Below, piece after piece: positions 1 to 6,586 of a stretch of 13,008 bases of DNA. The notes under the pieces were generated by a model. It was not told where the DNA came from. It was given only the letters and a program-made list of their open reading frames with translations, and ran no database searches. The position numbers were made by a program, and so were the translations under genes. Each line of letters begins with the position of its first letter. Position 1 is the stretch's first letter. This DNA comes from Nitrosomonas sp. (GTDB lineage: Bacteria; Pseudomonadota; Gammaproteobacteria; Burkholderiales; Nitrosomonadaceae), in assembly GCA_021774205.1 (NCBI GenBank), contig JAJFJI010000244.1, positions 1-13,008 of the forward strand, in the 5' to 3' direction.

Positions 1-7
1 ATCAAAG

Positions 8-306
8 GAAGCTGGCCGATAAGCCGGGTTCTGTCGTGGACAGTCATTCCTCTAGGCATACAGTTACCCGTATGCTCAAGCAACTTACCCGCAGGCTCAG
101 CGAGCAGCATCATAGCCTGCCTATTTAGTTTTGCTCCAGATGGAGGTTACCGCGTTTCACCGTAACTTAATACGCTCGTCTCTGTGGCCCTATTCCTCAC
201 CTCACGGTGGTCGGCTGTTAACCGACATCCTGCTCTGTGGAGCCCGGACTTTCCTCTCCTCATTTTTTATTTCTAAAAAATAAGCAGCGACTGTCTAACC
301 AGCTTC
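8..306 (-). ncRNA. rnpB: RNase P RNA (bacterial type A)
   Basis: Catalytic RNA of ribonuclease P, which trims the 5' leader from pre-tRNAs together with the small protein RnpA. On the minus strand the conserved 5' core GAGGAAAGTCCGGGCTCC lies at about 239-256, and the conserved 3' core AGAACCCGGCTTATCGGCC at about 15-33. The ends define helix P1: the 5' end GAAGCTGG (306 inward) pairs with the 3' end CCAGCTTC (ending at 8). The length of about 299 nt is compact; the E. coli RNA is 377 nt. P3 is an almost pure A-U hairpin at 259-284 closed by a GAAA tetraloop. Ends are inferred from P1 pairing, so they may be off by a few bases. The terminator would lie outside the window, below position 8. 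Confidence 0.96.
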
Positions 307-341
307 AATATATATTACCAGTTACGTTAGGTTGCTGTCAG
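307..341 (-). promoter_or_regulatory. Probable sigma-70 promoter of rnpB
   Basis: Read on the minus strand, CTGACA (341-336) is a good -35 match and TAATAT (317-312) a good -10 match, separated by 18 bases. Five bases then lead to the G at 306 that pairing of P1 independently marks as the RNA 5' end. The agreement between promoter spacing and RNA end supports both calls. The rest of the 307-400 gap holds nothing else I recognise. Confidence 0.7.
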
Positions 342-400
342 CGAGAAACATCTTTTTATTACTCGAAAAGCAAATTAAGGGGTGATGGTGTTTCTACTGA

Positions 401-838
401 TTATTCAGGCGTATCATAAATATATCGCTCAAGCTGATGAATGAAAAATTCATGCTCTGAAATCGTATCCTTCACCAGATCACCAATGGATATAATCCCG
501 ATTACCTTGTCGTTTTCCATCACGGGCAAATGCCGCACACGCATCTCGGTAACCAGTGCCATACAATCTTGATTTGTATAATCCAGATTAACATACGCCA
601 CCTGGCGCGTCATGATTTCGTTCACCAGCGTATCCTTCACAGGTTTATCCAGCAGGTATGACTTACGAGAAAAGTCCCTTTCCGTCAGGATACCGACGGG
701 TTTGCTATCTTTCATTACCAATAGTGCGCCTATGTTATGCGCCGCCATCAACTGCATCGCATCAAATACCGATTCGTCTGGCCCGATACTTTTAATATTG
801 TGCCCTTTTTCCTGTAGTATCTGTTTGACTGTTTTCAT
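401..838 (-). CDS. Two-CBS-domain protein
   Basis: Small cytoplasmic protein (145 aa) made almost entirely of a tandem CBS pair, a module that commonly binds adenine nucleotides or related ligands and senses energy state. The first CBS repeat spans about residues 8-60 and ends in the typical GILTERDFSRK segment. The second spans about 72-125, with the LPVMENDKVIGIISIGDLVK segment. No catalytic or membrane domain is attached, so the partner is unknown. The ATG at 838 is well supported: AAAGGAG (852-846) sits 7 bases upstream. The gene is transcribed toward rnpB; 94 bases separate its stop from the rnpB 5' end and contain the rnpB promoter, so the two are probably separate transcripts. It is a stand-alone regulator of unknown target; the domain call is secure, the role is not. 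Confidence 0.9.
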   Translation of the reverse strand: MKTVKQILQEKGHNIKSIGPDESVFDAMQLMAAHNIGALLVMKDSKPVGILTERDFSRKSYLLDKPVKDTLVNEIMTRQVAYVNLDYTNQDCMALVTEMRVRHLPVMENDKVIGIISIGDLVKDTISEHEFFIHQLERYIYDTPE

Positions 839-962
839 GGCAATACTCCTTTCTTTTACATATTAAAGAAATCCACTTTTCCCCACATAGATGGCAAGAC
901 CATGCGCCCCGTCACAAATTAGTAATCCAGCCGCCACCTTCCCTATCGTTGTTCAACAGACA
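839..962. other. Intergenic gap between tolC-like and CBS genes
   Basis: This 124-base gap contains the ribosome binding site of the CBS gene (846-852). A short ATGG/CCAT inverted repeat lies at about 892-904. I see no convincing terminator with a T-run and no clear -35/-10 pair. Confidence 0.4.
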
Positions 963-2273
963 TCAAAGCATATTGTTTATTTGTTGCAAAGCATCTTCAT
1001 CTAGTTCACCAGCTTCCGCCGTCAATCGTAATCTAGACATTAAGTAGTTGTAGTACGCTTTATCAAGATCGCGTCTGGCGGAATAAAACTGCTGCTGCGC
1101 ATTCAGCACATCCACCTCTGTTCTAACACCCACCTCCTGTCCAAGTATGGTCGAATCCAGTTGACTTTGACTGGATACCAACGCTTGCTTCAATGCATTG
1201 ACTTGAGCAATCCCATTGGTAACGTTCAGATAATGCTGACGTACTTGCAGGGCATTATTGCGCCGGGTATTTTCCAAGTCATGCAATGCCCTGTCTCGAT
1301 TAGCCAAGGCTTCCCGTACATGAGACTGTGTACCGAACCCCTCAAACAGCGGCAAACTGATCTCAATTCCAATCGATTTGGTAGTGATATCTCTTCCAAT
1401 ACCAGTGAATGCGGCACCAACACCTTCCTGGTCACTATATCGTGCAACCAGATCCACTGTCGGATAGTGCCGTGCCCAGGCTTTTTTTAATTCCTTGGTC
1501 GCTATATCGTAGGAAGCTTGCTGTACTTTCAGGGTAAAGTTTTTCTCTTCGGCAACCTGCACCCATTCTTCCATACTGGCATATGGCAAGCCAGATAGGT
1601 CGGAAGAAATTTCTTTTGCGCCAACAAAATGCTCAGGAAAGCGATCAATAATTCCCTGTACCGTACGTTTGCTGATTTCCAATGCGTTACGCGCGGCAAT
1701 TTCTTGCGAAATGGTCAGATCAAAACGAGCCTGCGCTTCGTTAGTGTCAACAATGGTTGAAACACCGACTTCAAAATTGCGTTTGGCTTGTTCCAGTTGT
1801 TTGAGAATCGCTTTCTTCTGGGACACAGCAACCTCAACATCCACCTGGGCACTCAATACATCAAAATACGCTTGCGCAACACGCAGAATCAGATCCTGCG
1901 CGGCAATGACAAACTGCGAATCTGCTTGCGCCACTTCGGTTTTCGATTGCGCATAAATGACAATATTTTCTACACGAATGAGTGGTTGAATTGCGGTAAT
2001 GGTTGTCCCCCTAACCGGAATCGTACGCACTGGCCCTATGCGTGCATCAATTCTCTGGGATTCAATTCTGTGGTTTAATGTTATATTCGGGAGTAATGAT
2101 GCTCTGCCTTGAGGTAATTTCTCTTGGGCAGCCAAATACTCGGCACGGGCCGATTTATAATTCGCATCCTGCTCCAACGCCTCACGGTAGGTATCCATCA
2201 AATCAGCCGCATATAGTGGCGCATGCAAAGCCACGCCAACCATTAAGGTGCAAAAATACTGCAAGAATCTCAT
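963..2273 (-). CDS. tolC: TolC-family outer membrane channel protein
   Basis: Outer membrane exit duct of the TolC family, which forms a trimeric beta-barrel and alpha-helical tunnel for tripartite efflux pumps and type I secretion. I chose the ATG at 2273 (436 aa) because it starts a clean signal peptide: MRF, a hydrophobic core, then a likely cleavage after APLYA. An in-frame TTG at 2330 and ATG at 2309 would put extra charged residues in front of it. The mature N terminus (DLMDTYREALEQDANYKSAR) and the two structural repeats, each with long coiled helices, match the family. The last repeat carries the usual GVRTEVDVLNAQQQFYSARRDL segment. It follows the methyltransferase-like gene after 82 bases on the same strand, an association I know from betaproteobacteria, where a rhodanese gene often lies between them. 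No pump partner is in the window, so the exported substrate cannot be told. Confidence 0.92.
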   Translation of the reverse strand: MRFLQYFCTLMVGVALHAPLYAADLMDTYREALEQDANYKSARAEYLAAQEKLPQGRASLLPNITLNHRIESQRIDARIGPVRTIPVRGTTITAIQPLIRVENIVIYAQSKTEVAQADSQFVIAAQDLILRVAQAYFDVLSAQVDVEVAVSQKKAILKQLEQAKRNFEVGVSTIVDTNEAQARFDLTISQEIAARNALEISKRTVQGIIDRFPEHFVGAKEISSDLSGLPYASMEEWVQVAEEKNFTLKVQQASYDIATKELKKAWARHYPTVDLVARYSDQEGVGAAFTGIGRDITTKSIGIEISLPLFEGFGTQSHVREALANRDRALHDLENTRRNNALQVRQHYLNVTNGIAQVNALKQALVSSQSQLDSTILGQEVGVRTEVDVLNAQQQFYSARRDLDKAYYNYLMSRLRLTAEAGELDEDALQQINNML

Positions 2274-2355
2274 GTTAATTTCCGACGATATTGTTCGACG
2301 CTGATGCATTCTCAGCAATACGTTGATCAATCAAATTTTTCGACTAATTTTTAAA

Positions 2356-3009
2356 TCAAAAGACAAACCTTTCTGACTGCTGTGCATTTTTAAGGGGCGC
2401 AATACAAGTTTCGAACAATTTAGTCGTATTGTAATCATCAGGCGCAACACAAGTAACCAGCAGCGCCTCCATTACCGGCTCTTCTCCAACGATTGCAATC
2501 AAGCGCCCACCCGGTTTAAGGCTTTTCTGAAACGCTTCCGGCAAAACAGGCGTAGAGGCGGTTAATACAATAACATCATAGGGCTCATGCTTTGACCAGC
2601 CGCACGCTGCATCGCCAAGCTCTAATGTCACGTTGCTAATATCATGGGCTTGTACATTTATTTCCGCCATGGTTTTCAATTCTGGCACAATCTCAACGCT
2701 ATAAACATGCGCACCTTTTTCCGCTAGCAATGCGGTCAAATATCCACTGCCGCTGCCGACTTCAAGAATTTTGTCAGTTTTTTTCACATGTAGTTCCTGC
2801 AAAATTCGTGCTTCCATCTTGGGTTCCAGCATAAACTGACCATGCCCAAGAGGAATTTCCATGTCAACAAAAGCCAAAGAACGATATCCCGCAGGGACAA
2901 ATTCTTCACGCCGGATTTTGTATAACAATTCAAGCACGCTGTCATCCAGGACATCCCAGGTGCGAATTTGCTGCTCAACCATATTGAATCGGGTTTGTTC
3001 GAGATTCAT
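2356..3009 (-). CDS. pcm: Protein-L-isoaspartate O-methyltransferase-family protein
   Basis: Member of the PCMT family of SAM-dependent methyltransferases, which methylate L-isoaspartyl residues in damaged proteins. With the ATG at 3009 it has 217 aa; the SAM-binding motif I ILEVGSGSGY is at about residues 81-90 and the post-motif segment LKPGGRLIAIVGEE is near 160. The N-terminal helix MNLEQTRFNMVEQQIRTWDV is typical of the betaproteobacterial form. ATG 3021 and TTG 3051 are possible alternative starts; none has a strong ribosome binding site. An oddity is that the family signature seen in E. coli Pcm as GQGQTIS is here GHGQFML (about 55-61), so the Thr/Ser pair next to the substrate site is missing. 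This subgroup may therefore act on something other than classical isoaspartyl peptides. It is divergent from the thiC riboswitch and upstream of the tolC-like gene. Confidence 0.85.
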   Translation of the reverse strand: MNLEQTRFNMVEQQIRTWDVLDDSVLELLYKIRREEFVPAGYRSLAFVDMEIPLGHGQFMLEPKMEARILQELHVKKTDKILEVGSGSGYLTALLAEKGAHVYSVEIVPELKTMAEINVQAHDISNVTLELGDAACGWSKHEPYDVIVLTASTPVLPEAFQKSLKPGGRLIAIVGEEPVMEALLVTCVAPDDYNTTKLFETCIAPLKNAQQSERFVF

Positions 3010-3082
3010 ATTTTTATCCATATTCTTGTAATTTAAATAACGGGCTTGCAATTATTTCATATTTCCATTAGCTTCACAGCAT

Positions 3083-3171
3083 CAGCTAGGGGTCCGCTTT
3101 CAGAATTTTCTGGAATCAGGTGAGAAAGTCCCTTAATACCTGACGCGGATAATGCCGCCGTAGGGAAGCTG
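3083..3171 (+). promoter_or_regulatory. TPP (THI-element) riboswitch aptamer
   Basis: Thiamine-pyrophosphate-binding leader of thiC. Helix P1 is closed by CAGCT (3083-3087) and AGCTG (3167-3171). The conserved GGGG at 3089-3092 and TGAGA at 3121-3125 mark the pyrimidine-binding arm. A small hairpin, CAGA/TCTG at 3101-3112, forms the optional P3. The pyrophosphate-binding arm reads CCCTTAATACCTGA (3130-3143), then GCGGATAATGCCGC (3145-3158), then GTAGGGAA (3160-3167), which are the P4/P5 hallmarks of the family. Its position just upstream of thiC is the expected one. Confidence 0.95.
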
Positions 3172-3186
3172 GGACTAACTCTCCCC

Positions 3187-3210
3187 GCTCTTTATGGCAT
3201 CTTAAGGAGC
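3187..3210 (+). promoter_or_regulatory. Shine-Dalgarno-sequestering hairpin of the TPP riboswitch
   Basis: GCTCTTTA (3187-3194) can pair with TAAGGAGC (3203-3210), giving eight pairs with one G-U and an 8-base loop. The 3' arm contains the thiC ribosome binding site AAGGAG (3204-3209), six bases before the ATG at 3216. No T-run follows, so control would be at translation initiation, not termination. The hairpin is seen in the sequence; the switching is inferred. Confidence 0.7.
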
Positions 3211-3215
3211 CAACA

Positions 3216-5111
3216 ATGAGCATCACAGTTTTAAACCAGGAAAAATTTTCAAACAGCACTGCCCAGGTAGATGAAGCGGCAGTCAAGCCGTTACCTAATT
3301 CCCGCAAGATATATATAAAAGGCTCACAGCCTGATATTCAGGTTCCCATGCGAGAAATCAGCCAAGCGGATACAGCTGCCAGCATGGGTGCGGAAAAAAA
3401 CCCACCGATCTATGTTTATGATACGTCAGGTTCCTACACGGACCCTTCAGTAAAAATTGATATTCGCTCCGGTCTGCCCATAATACGCGAAAAATGGATT
3501 GAAGATCGTGGTGATACCGAAGGACTTTCAGGCCCAAATTCGGCTTACGGAAAAGCGCGGCTAAACGATCCCAAGCTAGCGAAAATGCGTTTTAACCTGA
3601 CTCGCCAACCACGCCGCAGCAAAGCGGGAATGAATGTGACGCAAATGCATTATGCCCGTCGCGGCATAGTTACACCAGAGATGGAATTTATCGCCATTCG
3701 TGAGAATCAACACATTGAAGCACTAAAAACACAAAACTACGAATTATTGAAGCACCAACATCCGGGGCAGGATTTTGGCGCATCATTACCAAAACAGATG
3801 ACACCTGAGTTTGTGCGCGATGAAGTGGCTCGAGGACGCGCCATCATCCCTGCCAATATTAACCACCCTGAATCCGAGCCCATGATCATTGGAAGAAATT
3901 TTCTGGTCAAAATTAACGCCAATATTGGTAATTCCGCATTGGGTTCCAGTATCCAGGAAGAAGTCGAAAAAATGACCTGGGCGATTCGCTGGGGGGGTGA
4001 TACGGTGATGGATCTTTCAACCGGAAAGAATATTCACGAAACCCGTGAATGGATTATTCGTAACAGCCCGGTTCCGATTGGTACCGTGCCGATTTATCAG
4101 GCACTGGAAAAAGTAGATGGCAAGTCAGAAGAACTAACTTGGGAAATTTTCCGCGACACCCTGATCGAGCAGGCCGAACAGGGGGTAGATTACTTCACTA
4201 TCCATGCCGGGGTACGTTTAGCTTATGTACCCATGACGGCAAAACGGATGACCGGCATCGTCTCGCGCGGTGGTTCCATCATGGCAAAATGGTGTCTGGC
4301 ACATCATCAGGAAAGTTTTCTTTATACGCATTTTGAAGAAACTTGCGAGATTATGAAAGCCTATGATGTCAGTTTCTCGCTGGGAGATGGTTTGCGTCCA
4401 GGCTCCGTTTGCGATGCCAATGATGAAGCCCAGTTTGCGGAACTGAAAACGCTTGGCGAGCTCACCAAAATCGCCTGGAAACACGATGTACAAACCATGA
4501 TCGAAGGTCCTGGTCATGTGCCTATGCATCTCATTAAAGAAAACATGGATCTGCAGTTAAAACATTGTGATGAAGCGCCATTTTACACACTTGGCCCACT
4601 GACAACTGATATCGCTCCAGGTTATGATCATATTACATCTGCTATCGGTGCGGCCATGATCGGCTGGTACGGTACCGCCATGTTATGTTACGTCACGCCT
4701 AAAGAACATCTTGGCTTACCCGATAAGGATGACGTAAAAGACGGTATTATCACTTACAAAATTGCCGCTCATGCAGCGGATTTAGCTAAAGGACATCCTG
4801 GCGCGCAAATTCGTGATAACGCACTTTCCAAAGCGCGCTTCGAATTTCGCTGGGAAGATCAGTTTAATCTTAGCCTTGATCCAGACAAAGCGCAGCAATT
4901 TCATGACGAAACCCTACCGCAAGAAGGCGCAAAAACAGCCCATTTTTGCTCCATGTGCGGCCCTCATTTCTGCTCCATGAAAATCACTCAAGATGTACGT
5001 GATTATGCCGCTAAACAAGGTGTCACCGAAGACGAAGCATTACAGCAAGGAATGACGCAGAAGTCCAAAGAATTCAAGGATAAAGGCGCAGAGATATACA
5101 ACAAGCTGTAA
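3216..5111 (+). CDS. thiC: Phosphomethylpyrimidine synthase ThiC
   Basis: Converts 5-aminoimidazole ribotide (AIR) to hydroxymethylpyrimidine phosphate, the pyrimidine half of thiamine, by a radical SAM reaction in the cytoplasm. At 631 aa it has the usual length of the proteobacterial enzyme, including the N-terminal ThiC-associated domain (about residues 20-100). The C-terminal cluster motif CSMCGPHFC (C578, C581, C586; CX2CX4C) is the ThiC-type [4Fe-4S] ligand set and is intact. The barrel core shows the conserved MTWAIRWGGDTVMDLSTG and MIEGPGHVPMH segments. The ATG at 3216 is set by AAGGAG at 3204-3209 and by the upstream TPP riboswitch, which makes expression fall when thiamine pyrophosphate is abundant. 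No other thi gene is in the window; uppP follows after 46 bases. Confidence 0.98.
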   Translation: MSITVLNQEKFSNSTAQVDEAAVKPLPNSRKIYIKGSQPDIQVPMREISQADTAASMGAEKNPPIYVYDTSGSYTDPSVKIDIRSGLPIIREKWIEDRGDTEGLSGPNSAYGKARLNDPKLAKMRFNLTRQPRRSKAGMNVTQMHYARRGIVTPEMEFIAIRENQHIEALKTQNYELLKHQHPGQDFGASLPKQMTPEFVRDEVARGRAIIPANINHPESEPMIIGRNFLVKINANIGNSALGSSIQEEVEKMTWAIRWGGDTVMDLSTGKNIHETREWIIRNSPVPIGTVPIYQALEKVDGKSEELTWEIFRDTLIEQAEQGVDYFTIHAGVRLAYVPMTAKRMTGIVSRGGSIMAKWCLAHHQESFLYTHFEETCEIMKAYDVSFSLGDGLRPGSVCDANDEAQFAELKTLGELTKIAWKHDVQTMIEGPGHVPMHLIKENMDLQLKHCDEAPFYTLGPLTTDIAPGYDHITSAIGAAMIGWYGTAMLCYVTPKEHLGLPDKDDVKDGIITYKIAAHAADLAKGHPGAQIRDNALSKARFEFRWEDQFNLSLDPDKAQQFHDETLPQEGAKTAHFCSMCGPHFCSMKITQDVRDYAAKQGVTEDEALQQGMTQKSKEFKDKGAEIYNKL

Positions 5112-5157
5112 ATGTAACAGTCACCACTACTTTATAACAACATAGCGATTGCTCAAC

Positions 5158-5982
5158 ATGGACTTGGTTTTATTGTTCAAAGCGTTAATCCTTGGCATTG
5201 TCGAGGGGGTCACTGAATTTCTACCCATTTCTTCTACCGGCCACCTGATATTGGCCGGTGATTTGCTCGATTTTAATAATGAGAAAGGCAAGGTATTCAC
5301 TATTGTGATTCAATTGGGTGCAATACTGGCAGTATGCTGGGAATATCGTGCCAAGATTATCGATGTTGTGACAGGAATTGGTTCTGACAAAGCAGCCAAT
5401 CGTTTTGTATTGAATCTTTTTATTGCATTTTTACCCGCTGCGATTCTTGGTCTGCTGTTCATCAAAACTATCAAATACTATCTATTTCATCCGCTGCCGG
5501 TCGCCATGGCGCTGATTGTTGGTGGAGTTTTAATTTTATGGGCAGAACGCAGAGACCATGTTGTTGATGTTGAACAAGTCGATGATATGGACTGGAAACA
5601 TGCACTGAAGATCGGGCTGGCACAATGCCTCGCACTGATTCCGGGGACATCGCGCTCTGGCGCTACGATTATTGGCGGCCTGCTTTTTGGCTTGTCACGC
5701 AAAGCAGCGGCGGAGTTTTCTTTTTTCCTGGCTATCCCCATTATGTTTGCCGCGACCTTCTATGATGTTTACATGCATCACGAAATTCTGGAGTTCAATG
5801 ATCTTGGTATGTTCGCGGTTGGCTTTGTCGCTGCTTTCTTCAGCGCGCTAGTGGCGGTGCGCGCACTCATGCGTTTTATCAGTAACCATGATTTTACGGT
5901 ATTCGCCTGGTATCGGATTGCATTCGGCATCATTATCCTGATAACGGCTTATTCCGGGCTGATTGCATGGTCGGAATACTAG
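5158..5982 (+). CDS. uppP: Undecaprenyl-diphosphate phosphatase (BacA/UppP)
   Basis: Integral inner-membrane enzyme that dephosphorylates undecaprenyl pyrophosphate to the monophosphate, recycling the lipid carrier for peptidoglycan and other surface polymers; its overproduction gives bacitracin resistance. From the ATG at 5158 it is 274 aa, close to E. coli UppP (273 aa). The first signature, EGVTEFLPISSTGH, holds the catalytic EXXXE pair (E16, E20) and H29. The second, PGTSRSGAT (about 162-170), is the phosphate-binding loop. The remaining sequence is a series of hydrophobic segments typical of the polytopic family. An in-frame TTG at 5149 is the alternative start. Neither start has a recognisable ribosome binding site, which may mean translation depends on the upstream thiC. 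Only 46 bases without a hairpin separate it from thiC, so co-transcription is likely. Confidence 0.96.
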   Translation: MDLVLLFKALILGIVEGVTEFLPISSTGHLILAGDLLDFNNEKGKVFTIVIQLGAILAVCWEYRAKIIDVVTGIGSDKAANRFVLNLFIAFLPAAILGLLFIKTIKYYLFHPLPVAMALIVGGVLILWAERRDHVVDVEQVDDMDWKHALKIGLAQCLALIPGTSRSGATIIGGLLFGLSRKAAAEFSFFLAIPIMFAATFYDVYMHHEILEFNDLGMFAVGFVAAFFSALVAVRALMRFISNHDFTVFAWYRIAFGIIILITAYSGLIAWSEY

Positions 5983-6014
5983 TACTCCGTCAAGCTTGGA
6001 TTGATAGAGTACTA
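5980..6014. repeat. Inverted repeat containing the stop codons of both convergent genes
   Basis: TAGTACTC (5980-5987) and GAGTACTA (6007-6014) are perfect 8-base inverted copies around a 19-base loop that itself holds the palindrome CAAGCTTG (5991-5998). The first TAG is the uppP stop, and the reverse of the final CTA is the rhodanese TAG stop. It may act as a weak bidirectional terminator, but no T-run follows on either strand. Confidence 0.6.
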
Positions 6015-6464
6015 ACCTTGCTCCCACGGCAACCCAGCAATTTTCCAGCCTGATAATGTTCCACGGTGACCCGTCTCGTCCTTATCGCCCTCAAAACCTT
6101 CAAGAACATTGTAGCAATCCGTAAAACCAGACTGACTGGCAATAGTCGCGGCATCGTTAGAGCGAGCACCGCTACGACAGACAAACATGACCGGAGATAT
6201 TGTATCTAACTGGCCGAAAAGTTGACCAAGAAAATCCGGATTCGGTTGCATACCTGGATAAGCACGCAACTCGATCTCAATCGCACCTGGAATTCGCCCA
6301 ACCCAGTCCAGTTCAGCTTTTGATCGCACATCGACTAATTGCGCACCAGACACTTCCTGGAGCAATTGATATGCTTCCGCTGGCAACAATGCGCCTTTAT
6401 AAGGCAAACCCATCTCCTCGGCACGTTGCTGCGCCTTTTCCAGTAAATTTACAGTTGTTTCCAT
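6012..6464 (-). CDS. Single-domain rhodanese-like protein
   Basis: Sulfurtransferase-fold protein of 150 aa, probably cytoplasmic since no signal peptide is present. The rhodanese domain covers roughly residues 25-145. The first half shows the characteristic LVDVRSKAELDWVGRIPGA segment, with D45 and R47. The active-site loop is CRSGARS, with the persulfide-forming cysteine C96 present and a six-residue loop of the size typical of sulfur-transferring rhodaneses. Substrate and acceptor cannot be read from sequence. Its stop codon shares an inverted repeat with the uppP stop, and its start is divergent from the pseudouridine synthase gene. The ATG at 6464 has only a weak GGAT upstream. In related bacteria a rhodanese often sits between pcm and tolC; here no gene lies between those two, and this copy is about 3 kb away, so relocation is possible. 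Confidence 0.9.
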   Translation of the reverse strand: METTVNLLEKAQQRAEEMGLPYKGALLPAEAYQLLQEVSGAQLVDVRSKAELDWVGRIPGAIEIELRAYPGMQPNPDFLGQLFGQLDTISPVMFVCRSGARSNDAATIASQSGFTDCYNVLEGFEGDKDETGHRGTLSGWKIAGLPWEQG

Positions 6465-6586
6465 TAATTTTTTATCCGATCGTAAGCGTAAAGGATGACA
6501 GCTTTAGTCTGGTCACACGCAACTAATACTATAATAACGCAATTCGGCATAGCGCCAAGGTATTTCAATTTTACAATTATAACCCC
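6465..6586. promoter_or_regulatory. Divergent intergenic region with candidate -10 box
   Basis: This gap must hold starts of transcription for the rhodanese gene (minus) and the pseudouridine synthase gene (plus). A perfect TATAAT lies at 6530-6535 on the plus strand and would give a leader of about 45 bases for the pseudouridine synthase. No good -35 hexamer sits 16-18 bases before it (GTCTGG at 17), so the call is tentative. I see no comparably good box on the minus strand. Confidence 0.35.

Noticed and set aside
345..393. GAAACA/TGTTTC inverted words between rnpB and the CBS gene as a terminator
   Set aside because: Arms of six bases are about 40 bases apart with no T-run in the right place; likely chance.
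237..419. Open frame of 60 codons overlapping the 5' end of rnpB on the plus strand
   Set aside because: It is antisense to the highly conserved RNase P RNA core and its promoter; composition is not protein-like.
1161..2278. Several plus-strand open frames of 78-109 codons
   Set aside because: All lie antisense to the tolC-like gene, whose protein is convincingly conserved; no ribosome binding sites or family likeness.
3010..3082. Candidate promoter for thiC (TTGTAA at 3026-3031, TTGCAA at 3046-3051)
   Set aside because: Neither -35-like word has a convincing -10 box at 16-18 bases; a promoter must exist here but I cannot place it.
5112..5157. Search for a terminator or promoter between thiC and uppP
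   Set aside because: No inverted repeat with a T-run and no -35/-10 pair with proper spacing could be found.
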